Below, one piece after another: positions 15,928-23,528 of a stretch of DNA of 33,979 bases. The first letter of the stretch is position 1, and the number at the start of each line of letters is the position of its first letter. The position numbers and the translations under genes are program-made. This DNA comes from RGIG8244 sp045639325 (GTDB lineage Bacteria; Verrucomicrobiota; Lentisphaeria; Victivallales; UBA1829), in the NCBI GenBank assembly GCA_045639325.1, contig JAZUCU010000010.1, forward strand, positions 1 through 33,979, read 5' to 3'. The notes below the pieces were generated by a model. The model did no database searches and was not told the DNA's origin. It saw only the letters and a list, made by a program, of their open reading frames with translations.

Positions 15928-18387
15928 ATGTTCGTCTCCGGTTTACCTGTTGATGCTGTCCTGCCGGAAATCATTCGGCAGCTGACGGATCACTCTGCGT
16001 TATTGCTTTCTGCCGAACCCGGTGCAGGGAAAAGTACCGTTGTACCTCTAGCCCTGTTGAAGTCCGGTCTTGCCGGTTCCAAAAAGATTCTCATGCTGGA
16101 ACCCCGTGTGCTTGCCGCCCGTGCTGCTGCCCGCCGTATGGCGCATCTGTTGGGGGAAAAGCCCGGGATGACCGTCGGCTATCGTACCCGTCATGAAACG
16201 GTGGTTTCCGCTCAAAACCGGATTGAAGTGTTGACGGAAGCGATTCTGACCCGTATGCTTCAGAACGATCCCTCTCTGGAAGATACTGCCATTGTGATTT
16301 TTGACGAATTTCATGAGCGCAGTATCCATGCTGACCTGGCTTTGACTTTGACCTTGAACGGACGCGCCCTGTTTGAAAGTGAGCTGAAAATCCTCGTCAT
16401 GTCCGCCACTTTGGATGCCGCTCCGCTTCAGAAATTGTTGGGCGATGCGCCAATTGTCAATTCGGAAGGCCGTTGTTATCCCGTCAAAGTGATTTATTCC
16501 GCGGAACACAGTCAACAGCCATTGGAATTGCAGATTTGCAATGCGGTGCGCAGTGCGGTTTCCGCTTTCCCCGGGGATGTGCTGGTGTTTCTGCCGGGCG
16601 AGTATGAAATCCGGAAAGCATTGAGCGCATTGGAACGAGCCCTGCTGCCGGGTATGGAAGTTCTGCCATTGTACGGCAATCTTTCTATTGAGGAACAGGA
16701 TCGTGTATTTCAGCCTCATGCGCCGGAGGTGCGACGTGTGATTCTGGCAACTTCCATTGCAGAAACAAGTATTACCATTCCCTCGGTACAGATTGTGATT
16801 GATTCCGGCTGGATGCGTATTCCCCGTTTTTCTCCGGCGAGCGGCATGAACCGATTGGAAACGGTGCGCGTGACTCAGGCTTCGGCGGAACAGCGTCGCG
16901 GTCGTGCAGGGCGTACGTCAGAAGGCGTATGCATCCGTCTGTGGCATGAATATGAACAGAACAGCTTTCCCGCATTCACCCGTCCGGAAATTTTATCCTG
17001 CGACCTTGCACCGGCGGTATTGGAATTGGTCAAGTGGGGCAGACGAGCCGATGATATCAATGACTTGCCCTGGGTGGATACGCCGCCGGAAGCTATGATT
17101 TCCAACGGTTTTTCTCTGCTGCAATCCCTCGATGCCATCCGCGATGGTCGCTTAACGGCACATGGCGAAGAGATGCGTCATCTGCCGTTACATCCTCGGC
17201 TTGCTCATGGTGTATTGACTGGAGCCGCCAATGGCTACGGCGAACTGGCGTCGGAATTGGCCGCTATGCTGGAAGATCATTCTGTCAATGCATCCGGTGG
17301 CGGATCGGTGGATGTCACGAACCGTTTACGCAATCTTTCCCCTCTGGCACGGCAAACGGTCAAACGTCTGTTGAGCCGTCTGAAAAAATCGGATACCAAA
17401 GGCGATTATCTCCATTATCCGGAAGGCTTTCTTTTGGCGGCATCATATCCGGACCGGATCGCCCGCCGGAAAGACGTGCAGACGGGAGAATACACGCTTT
17501 CCAACGGCGTGACAGCCTATTTGCCCAAAGGAGACAGTTTATTGCGGGAAACGGAATATCTTGCCGTTGCGGAAACCACATCTATGAATGGCAGGACTGT
17601 CATCCGGACGGCGGCGGCGTTGTCCCTTGATGAATTGGAATTGCTGCTGCCCCACTTATTCGAGCAAAAATTGGAAATCCGTTGGGATTCCGAGCGTTCT
17701 GCCGTATTGACGGAAGAAATCCGCACCTTGGGGTCCTTGACGTTATCCCGCAAACAGAAGCCATCCGACAGTCAGAATCCGGAAGTGCAGAATGTCTTTC
17801 TGAAAGCGTTGCGCAATGCTGGGTTCCGGGTGTTTGAGGAAAGCAAAGGACTGGAAATGTTCCGTAACCGTGTGACGTTTCTTCATCGCTGCGGAATTGA
17901 GGATTACCCGGATTATTCTGAGTCCGCGCTGCTGGAAAATCTGGAATTGTGGCTGACCCCGTATCTTGATCATATTACCAGTTTCAATGGTTTGCGTAAA
18001 CTGGATTTGCGTTCGATTCTGGAAAACGATCTGCCGGTACAGGCGCGATTCCGTTTGAATGAACTTGCCCCGGAAAAGTTGGAAGTCCCCAGCGGCTCCC
18101 ATATCCGCATTGATTATTCCGATGTGAACCAGCCCGCGGCATCGGTTCGTCTGCAGGAATTGTTCGGTATGACATCGACTCCCATGCTGGCGGGCAAAGT
18201 GCCCTTGTTATTGGATATTCTTTCTCCGGCGATGCGTACGGTGCAGAAGACCCGGGATTTGATTTCATTCTGGAACGAATCTTATTTCCTTGTGCGTAAA
18301 GATATGCGCGGGCGTTATCCGAAACATGACTGGCCGGAAGACCCGTGGAATGCGGTTGCACATCGGGGCGTGAAAAGAAAAAGTTGA
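15928..18387 (+). CDS. hrpB: ATP-dependent RNA helicase HrpB
   Basis: An 819-residue DEAH-type helicase, close to the usual HrpB length. Walker A is GAGKST at 32-37 and the Walker B box is DEFH at 126-129, followed by ERS, the HrpB-specific variant of DEAH. SATLD is motif III, and QRRGRAGR (322-329) is motif VI. The winged-helix/HA2 region and the long HrpB C-terminal domain follow to the end (final part ...GRYPKHDWPEDPWNA). Acts in the cytoplasm on RNA; the physiological substrate of HrpB is poorly known. ATG 15928 matches the family N terminus; there is no clear Shine-Dalgarno, so translation may be coupled to the lipoprotein gene that ends one base earlier. It converges on dprA with only 4 bp between the stops. 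Confidence 0.93.
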   Translation: MFVSGLPVDAVLPEIIRQLTDHSALLLSAEPGAGKSTVVPLALLKSGLAGSKKILMLEPRVLAARAAARRMAHLLGEKPGMTVGYRTRHETVVSAQNRIEVLTEAILTRMLQNDPSLEDTAIVIFDEFHERSIHADLALTLTLNGRALFESELKILVMSATLDAAPLQKLLGDAPIVNSEGRCYPVKVIYSAEHSQQPLELQICNAVRSAVSAFPGDVLVFLPGEYEIRKALSALERALLPGMEVLPLYGNLSIEEQDRVFQPHAPEVRRVILATSIAETSITIPSVQIVIDSGWMRIPRFSPASGMNRLETVRVTQASAEQRRGRAGRTSEGVCIRLWHEYEQNSFPAFTRPEILSCDLAPAVLELVKWGRRADDINDLPWVDTPPEAMISNGFSLLQSLDAIRDGRLTAHGEEMRHLPLHPRLAHGVLTGAANGYGELASELAAMLEDHSVNASGGGSVDVTNRLRNLSPLARQTVKRLLSRLKKSDTKGDYLHYPEGFLLAASYPDRIARRKDVQTGEYTLSNGVTAYLPKGDSLLRETEYLAVAETTSMNGRTVIRTAAALSLDELELLLPHLFEQKLEIRWDSERSAVLTEEIRTLGSLTLSRKQKPSDSQNPEVQNVFLKALRNAGFRVFEESKGLEMFRNRVTFLHRCGIEDYPDYSESALLENLELWLTPYLDHITSFNGLRKLDLRSILENDLPVQARFRLNELAPEKLEVPSGSHIRIDYSDVNQPAASVRLQELFGMTSTPMLAGKVPLLLDILSPAMRTVQKTRDLISFWNESYFLVRKDMRGRYPKHDWPEDPWNAVAHRGVKRKS

Positions 18388-18391
18388 GAGG

Positions 18392-19546
18392 TCAGCGGAT
18401 GCGCTGATAAAGTCCGTTCGGTAATTTCTTGATCCGGCGGAGAATTTCAAGTGCTACAAGTGATGCCATGACTTCCGGTGCCGGCAACTCTGTTTGAATC
18501 GTAATTTGTTCCAATGAAAGGGAGTCGTTCTCCCGCAACACATCAAGAATTTTTGTATCGGCAGAAGAAAGCATGCAAAGGTCGTCATCTTCCGAACCGG
18601 TTACCCTGGCATCGTATTCTTCCGTGCTCTCTTCCCGGAGCATGGACGCAAAATCCTGTTGGAATCCGGGGAGGAATTCATATTCTTCGAGGATGTGATC
18701 AAAATTCTCAACCAGTACCGCGCCTTTGCGAATCAAGGCATTACAACCGTTGGAGCCGCTGGCGTCCGCTTCGCCGGGAACGGCAAAGACCCGTTTGCCC
18801 TGTTCGATCGCCTGAGCAGCCGTGATGAGCGAACCGCTGTTGACTCCGGCTTCCACCACAAGTGTGCCGAGAGATAAACCGGAAATGATGCGGTTGCGCA
18901 TGGGGAATGAATGACGGCTGGGTGTGAATGTCATCGGGAATTCCGTAATGACTGCGCCGCCGTTTGCGACAATATCTCTTGCAAGGGGAATATTTTCCTG
19001 CGGATGAAATCTTGCAAGACCTCCGCCGAGAACACCAATTGTTTTTCCGCCGGCGTCAAGTGTTGCCCGGTGAACGATGGTATCAATGCCGACTGCCAGA
19101 CCGCTGACCGTAACCCATCCGGCATAACCGGCAGATTCAGCCAGATGCCGTGCCATCCCCGCTCCGTAAACGCTGGTATTGCGTGTGCCGACCATAGCGA
19201 TGGAGCGTTGAGTGATTTCCGGCGGAATGACACCGCGGACATAGAGACATAACGGGGCGTCATGAATTTCCCGAAGCGGCTGGGGATAATCATCATCGGC
19301 AGGAGTCAGCAAAGTGACACCGCCGTTTTCTGCCATCTCCATTTCTTTCTCGTATGGAGTGTTTTTTTCCCAGTTGAGGAGTTTTTCCGCCAGACTTTCA
19401 CTGATGCCGCGGATCCGGGTCAAATCCTGAACTGACCGGTTGAATATTTCTGCAGGCGAACCACAAAACTCAATCAAGGCATTTGCCCTTGCCGGACCGA
19501 TGCCATTCAGCAGATTGAGGATGATGTACGCCTGATGGTCAGTCAC
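18392..19546 (-). CDS. dprA: DNA-processing protein DprA
   Basis: A 384-residue protein that loads RecA onto incoming single-stranded DNA during transformation. An N-terminal helix-hairpin-helix (LLNGIGPARANALIEF, 12-27, and a second at about 44-58) precedes the Rossmann-like core: MVGTRNTS (118-125) corresponds to the GSR motif, followed by SGLAVGID (148-155), FPMRNRIISGLS (214-225), VEAGVNSGSL and GSNGCNALIRKGA. A winged-helix DprA C-terminal domain follows at about 320-384. It starts with GTG, with TGGAG six bases upstream, and overlaps the aroB end by 8 bp. Last gene of the minus-strand run; no terminator is visible before the convergent hrpB. Confidence 0.95.
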   Translation of the reverse strand: MTDHQAYIILNLLNGIGPARANALIEFCGSPAEIFNRSVQDLTRIRGISESLAEKLLNWEKNTPYEKEMEMAENGGVTLLTPADDDYPQPLREIHDAPLCLYVRGVIPPEITQRSIAMVGTRNTSVYGAGMARHLAESAGYAGWVTVSGLAVGIDTIVHRATLDAGGKTIGVLGGGLARFHPQENIPLARDIVANGGAVITEFPMTFTPSRHSFPMRNRIISGLSLGTLVVEAGVNSGSLITAAQAIEQGKRVFAVPGEADASGSNGCNALIRKGAVLVENFDHILEEYEFLPGFQQDFASMLREESTEEYDARVTGSEDDDLCMLSSADTKILDVLRENDSLSLEQITIQTELPAPEVMASLVALEILRRIKKLPNGLYQRIR

Positions 19547-20651
19547 AATTTGCTCCGATTGCAGCTAAGATTTTGTCTTCCGGCAGTCCTTCCTGGACTT
19601 CTGCCTTGCCGATACCCCGGGGGATTACCAGACGCAGCTTGCCGTTCCGGTTTTTCTTATCGCCGCGCATGGCTTCAAGGATGTCAGCAGGCTGTAAGCC
19701 CTGACAGGTGAGCGGCAATCCGCAGTCGGTCAAAAGTTTTCTGATCCGTACGGCATCATTTTCTTTCATCAAGCGCAAATCGACAGCCAGAGAAGTTGCC
19801 ATGGCCATACCGATGGAGACGGCATCCCCGTGTGACATGCGGAAATGAAGAAGTTTTTCAATGGCATGTCCGAAAGAATGGCCGAAATTGAGCAGCGCAC
19901 GCCGTCCGCTTTCCCGTTCATCGCCGGAGACAACTACGGCTTTGAGATGACAGGAGCGGGCGATGATCCGGGCCGCCTGTGCCGGATCTTTCAGCACCAT
20001 GAGATCGGCAATGGTTTCTTCCAGAAGTTGAAAGAGTTCGGAATCGAACAGAATCGCATGTTTGACCAGTTCCGCACAGCCGCAACGGATTTCAGACATG
20101 GGCAGACTTTTCAGGAATGCCACGTCCATCAAAACGGTTTTCGGCTGCCAGAATGTGCCGATCAGGTTTTTGCCTTCCGGCAGATCGGCTCCGGTCTTGC
20201 CGCCGATTCCTGCATCAATCATTGCAAGAAGAGAGGAGGGGATGGAAATGAAGTCGATCCCGCGCATGTAAACCGATGCCGCAAATCCGGCAAGGTCACT
20301 TGTTACGCCGCCGCCAAGAGAGAGGATGACGGAATGACGGTCCAGACCAAGCTGTGCGGCTTTCCGGCAAATATCTTCCACCGTTGCGAAAGTTTTTTCT
20401 TCTTCCCCGGCAGGGATAGTATGAATGGCGGCCGAAGATGCCCCGGCAGTCTGTATCATGGCAAGAACTTGATCCGCATAAAGTTTTGCGAGATTGGAGT
20501 CGGTTACGAGCAACGCCTTTTTTTCATGCACGAACCGGGAGAGGGGAGTCAATCCCGCCGATTCCTGATCTTTCAGCAAATCGGGTGCAATGTATACGGT
20601 ATAACTGCGTTGTCCAAGATCAACAACGACCTGTTCTGCTCTGGTCCCCAT
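19539..20651 (-). CDS. aroB: 3-dehydroquinate synthase
   Basis: Second step of the shikimate pathway, converting DAHP to 3-dehydroquinate with NAD and a divalent metal. In the 370-residue form: GGGVTSDLAGF at 113-123 (NAD binding), SSLLAMIDAGIGGKTG at 139-154 (substrate loop), and CAELVKHAI at 192-200 with metal ligand Glu194. The other two ligands are the histidines in NFGHSFGHAIE and MSHGDAV. An upstream in-frame start at 20690 would overlap plsC by 35 bp; ATG 20651 is preferred because TGAGGAAG lies about nine bases before it and it begins four bases after the plsC stop. Full length for the family. Confidence 0.95.
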   Translation of the reverse strand: MGTRAEQVVVDLGQRSYTVYIAPDLLKDQESAGLTPLSRFVHEKKALLVTDSNLAKLYADQVLAMIQTAGASSAAIHTIPAGEEEKTFATVEDICRKAAQLGLDRHSVILSLGGGVTSDLAGFAASVYMRGIDFISIPSSLLAMIDAGIGGKTGADLPEGKNLIGTFWQPKTVLMDVAFLKSLPMSEIRCGCAELVKHAILFDSELFQLLEETIADLMVLKDPAQAARIIARSCHLKAVVVSGDERESGRRALLNFGHSFGHAIEKLLHFRMSHGDAVSIGMAMATSLAVDLRLMKENDAVRIRKLLTDCGLPLTCQGLQPADILEAMRGDKKNRNGKLRLVIPRGIGKAEVQEGLPEDKILAAIGANCD

Positions 20652-20655
20652 AACT

Positions 20656-21489
20656 TCAGGCTTCCTCAGAATTGCTTCTGCGGACTTCACAACCCCATTC
20701 TGTTAAATGGGATGCAATGAAATCAACGACACGTTTCTGTTCTTCTTTGCCGGAGCCTTCCACAGCGAAAGGTTCGCCGAATTCAAACCAGACCGGGCGT
20801 TCCCGTCTGACCGGGCCCAGGTCTTTCATCCATTTTCCGTTTTCCAGGAAGTCGGTACGGAGAGCCAGCGGAAGAATCGGCACATTGGCATGACGTGCCA
20901 GTTTGACGCCGATGGTATTGAAATGGGCTTCGTCAAAAATTGCAGAGCGGCTGGACTGGGGGAAGATGATGACGCTGACGCCGTCTTCCAACCGTTTTTT
21001 GCCTTCCTGCATCACATGCTTCAAGTCATCTCTGGGATTGGCGCGCCCCACCGCGATACAGCCGAGGCGGCGCATGATATTGCCGAAGAACGGCACATGG
21101 AGCAGAGATTCTTTGATCACAAAGCAGAAGGGCTTGCGGGGGCGGAGGAATGCATGAAGCACAGCCGTTTCCAACAGGCTCATGTGGTTGCCGATAATGA
21201 CCGCCGGTCCTTCGACTTTGTTGATGTTGTCAAGACCGCGGAGATGAACTTTGCCGCCGCAGCTTTCCACGATACGGAGGTTATCGAGAGAGTTTCTTGT
21301 CTGGGCTTCTCCATTGAACGGTGTATGCTTTGCCAGCCATCCGGATCTGCAGAATACGAAAAAATTTCTGAGATAGAAAGAAATACGTGATCCGAAGAAA
21401 ACGTATTCCCAAATACTGCGGCGGAAGTTTGCCGGAGTATCGTAGGAATCTCCGGGGAAGGGATTGAAATCAGGAATATCTTCAGGCAT
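20656..21489 (-). CDS. plsC: Lysophospholipid (1-acylglycerol-3-phosphate) acyltransferase, variant motifs
   Basis: A PlsC-family acyltransferase that would acylate lysophosphatidic acid or a related acceptor at the inner membrane. Block I is NHMSLLE (101-107), an H-X4-E instead of the usual H-X4-D. Block II is FPQSSRS (176-182) in place of FPEGTRS, losing the acidic residue. Block IV is VPILPLAL (203-210). A hydrophobic stretch near 28-47 could associate with the membrane. ATG 21489 has AAAGG eight bases upstream; the GTG at 21498 is less likely. The start overlaps the hisA end by 8 bp. Because of the motif changes, activity on a non-standard acceptor is possible, so the gene symbol is tentative. 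Confidence 0.8.
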   Translation of the reverse strand: MPEDIPDFNPFPGDSYDTPANFRRSIWEYVFFGSRISFYLRNFFVFCRSGWLAKHTPFNGEAQTRNSLDNLRIVESCGGKVHLRGLDNINKVEGPAVIIGNHMSLLETAVLHAFLRPRKPFCFVIKESLLHVPFFGNIMRRLGCIAVGRANPRDDLKHVMQEGKKRLEDGVSVIIFPQSSRSAIFDEAHFNTIGVKLARHANVPILPLALRTDFLENGKWMKDLGPVRRERPVWFEFGEPFAVEGSGKEEQKRVVDFIASHLTEWGCEVRRSNSEEA

Positions 21490-22225
21490 TGGCTTCACCT
21501 TTGACGACTTTATTGAGTTCAGGAAGAGTCATTCTGCCGTCGTAGAGAGCTTTACCGACAATGGCACCTTCCAGATTGGGCAGGTTGAGAGAGACAAATT
21601 TCTTGATGTCATCCACGCTGGAAACGCCGCCGGATGCGATGATGCCGCAATCGGGGAGCAGTTCGCACAATTCTTTGATGGCATCAAAGTTGGGGCCTTT
21701 CAGCATGCCGTCGGTTGCGATATCAGTGAAGATGATCCGGTTGACACCCAGCAGGTAAAGATTTTTTGCCAGAGAGAAAGCGGAGACTTCACTGGTTTCC
21801 AGCCAGCCGCGGACAGCCACACAACGGTTTTTAGCATCGATTCCGACCACGATCCGGTCAGAGCCGAACTGATTGGTGAAATCTTCAATGATCCGGGGAG
21901 ATTCACAGGCTGCTGTGCCAAGAATGATCCGGCTGATACCCAGATCGAATGCTTCTTTTGCGTCATCAATGGTACGGATACCACCGCCGAGTTCGCAGGG
22001 GATTTTCACGCGCTGGCAGATGGCACGGATCGCTTCTGTGTTAACCAGTTTGCCTTCTTTTGCACCGTCAAGGTCAACCAGGTGGAGCAGTTCGCCGCCC
22101 TGAGCTTCCCACTGAGCAGCCTGATCGGCAGGACTGTCACTGTACACGGTTTCTTTTGCATAGTCACCCTGAAGCAGGCGGACACAACGTCCGCCGCGCA
22201 AGTCAATCGCAGGTAAAATAATCAT
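21482..22225 (-). CDS. hisA: HisA, ProFAR isomerase of histidine biosynthesis
   Basis: A 247-residue (beta/alpha)8-barrel enzyme isomerising the ribosyl aminoimidazole intermediate ProFAR to PRFAR. It begins MIILPAIDLRGG with catalytic Asp8. LLHLVDLDGAKEG (47-58) and ELGGGIR (78-84) form phosphate-binding segments, and Asp130 in VGIDAK is the second catalytic Asp. Full length. GGAG lies about 11 bases before the ATG. No other his gene is in the window, so it is an orphan within this mixed run, between alr upstream and plsC downstream. A candidate promoter lies at 22319-22346. Confidence 0.96.
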   Translation of the reverse strand: MIILPAIDLRGGRCVRLLQGDYAKETVYSDSPADQAAQWEAQGGELLHLVDLDGAKEGKLVNTEAIRAICQRVKIPCELGGGIRTIDDAKEAFDLGISRIILGTAACESPRIIEDFTNQFGSDRIVVGIDAKNRCVAVRGWLETSEVSAFSLAKNLYLLGVNRIIFTDIATDGMLKGPNFDAIKELCELLPDCGIIASGGVSSVDDIKKFVSLNLPNLEGAIVGKALYDGRMTLPELNKVVKGEANA

Positions 22226-22318
22226 AATTCTGATACTCCGTTAAAATAAATACCTAAAATCAGCGGTTCCGGTTTCCTGCCGGAAAACGCCGTCTGTAAG
22301 ACAAAAAAACGTCTCTAT

Positions 22319-22346
22319 AATATATCACACTTTTTCTATCTTTCAA
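22319..22346 (-). promoter_or_regulatory. Candidate promoter for hisA-plsC-aroB-dprA
   Basis: Minus-strand TTGAAA (22341-22346) and TATATT (22319-22324) with a 16-bp spacer, within the 138-bp alr-hisA gap. A leader of about 85 nt follows, containing a small hairpin (GTTTTCC/GGAAAC near 22271-22287). Confidence 0.5.
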
Positions 22347-22363
22347 GAAAATTACTATTCAAA

Positions 22364-23503
22364 TCAAATATAATTCCGCAGCACACGGGGGCCGAGTGAG
22401 GTCAGAAGATCGTAAATGTGAGTATTGCATGCTTCTGCCCAATCTTCCCAGGTGACCACATTGCCATCGCCGCCGATCAGGGTGACGGCATCGCCTTGTT
22501 TCAATTCATCGGTGATGAAGCCATCCAATGAGATCACGGTGTAGTCCATGGAGACTCTGCCCAGAACCGGACAGAGGCGTCCGCGGAAAATAAAGTCTGC
22601 ATTGTTGGAAAGTGCCAGCGGCAGACCATCGGCATAACCGGCACTGACGGTTCCGGTAAGTGTATCTTTTTTCAGCTGACAAGTGCGGTTGTAACCGATG
22701 CAGGAACCGGCAGGGAGTACACGGAATGCCGCCAGTCGGGCGTGAAGAGTCGCCACGCTTTTCAGCTGGCAGTTCTTGATGGCGGAAGAAGCCAGCCCGT
22801 AGAGAGAAAGTCCGGTGCGGATAGAGGTAAAGGGGGCTTGTTTCACATCGTCATAGAACGATGTTGCATCGCTGTTGCCGAAGTGGATATGTTCAAATGT
22901 GATGCCGGACCGTTCCAGATTTTTCAATACCCGTTTGAAACGTTCGATCTGACGGTTGGAGTACGCCAGACAGTCATCTTCCGGATAAGCGTTGGGGAAA
23001 TGAGAGTAGATACCATCGCAATTCAGATTTTTCAGCGTCTTGACGTAGCGGATGACATCCGGCGCATGAGCTGCCAGGATTCCGGTTCTGCCCATGCCGG
23101 TATCGAGTTTGAAATGGCAGTTGGCAATGACGCCCTGTTTTTCGGCTTCCGCATTGATCCGCTCTGCCGAATCAATATCGCCGATGGGGAGAATGATATT
23201 GTTTGCGATAGCATCTGCCAGTTCGAAGTCAAAAACGGGCCCGAGAATTTGAATGGGGACACCGAATTTCAGCAGATCGGCAGCTTCTTTATAACATGCC
23301 ACACAGAACAGATCGGCACCTTCTTCTTTAAGAATGGGGGCAATCTTTTCTGCACCGAGACCGTATCCGTCTGCTTTCAATACCGCGCGAACCTGAAGAC
23401 CATTGGCTTTTTTGCGAAGCTGACGGAAATTATGGCGCAATGCTTCGGTATCAATATTGACCCAGATTCTTGCGTCGGGCAGGGGGATGTTTTTTTGATT
23501 CAT
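22364..23503 (-). CDS. alr: Alanine racemase
   Basis: PLP enzyme converting L- to D-alanine for peptidoglycan. The PLP lysine is Lys43 in VLKADGYGLG (42-50), at the usual N-terminal position. The catalytic tyrosine of the other half-site is Tyr271 in IGYNRTC. HFKLDTGMGRTG (130-141) and GRVSMDYTVI complete the signature of the barrel and beta domains. At 379 residues it is full length. GGAG is spaced nine bases from the ATG, and the gene begins 25 bp after the priA stop, so it is probably read from the priA promoter. Confidence 0.96.
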   Translation of the reverse strand: MNQKNIPLPDARIWVNIDTEALRHNFRQLRKKANGLQVRAVLKADGYGLGAEKIAPILKEEGADLFCVACYKEAADLLKFGVPIQILGPVFDFELADAIANNIILPIGDIDSAERINAEAEKQGVIANCHFKLDTGMGRTGILAAHAPDVIRYVKTLKNLNCDGIYSHFPNAYPEDDCLAYSNRQIERFKRVLKNLERSGITFEHIHFGNSDATSFYDDVKQAPFTSIRTGLSLYGLASSAIKNCQLKSVATLHARLAAFRVLPAGSCIGYNRTCQLKKDTLTGTVSAGYADGLPLALSNNADFIFRGRLCPVLGRVSMDYTVISLDGFITDELKQGDAVTLIGGDGNVVTWEDWAEACNTHIYDLLTSLGPRVLRNYI

Positions 23504-23528
23504 TTCAGTGATTCTCCATATAAAAATG

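Noticed and set aside
18380..18400. Terminator between hrpB and dprA
   Set aside because: Only 4 bp separate the two stop codons and no hairpin with a T run is visible.
20652..20690. Longer aroB form starting at 20690
   Set aside because: The extra 13 residues do not fit the family, would overlap plsC by 35 bp, and ATG 20651 has a well-placed Shine-Dalgarno.
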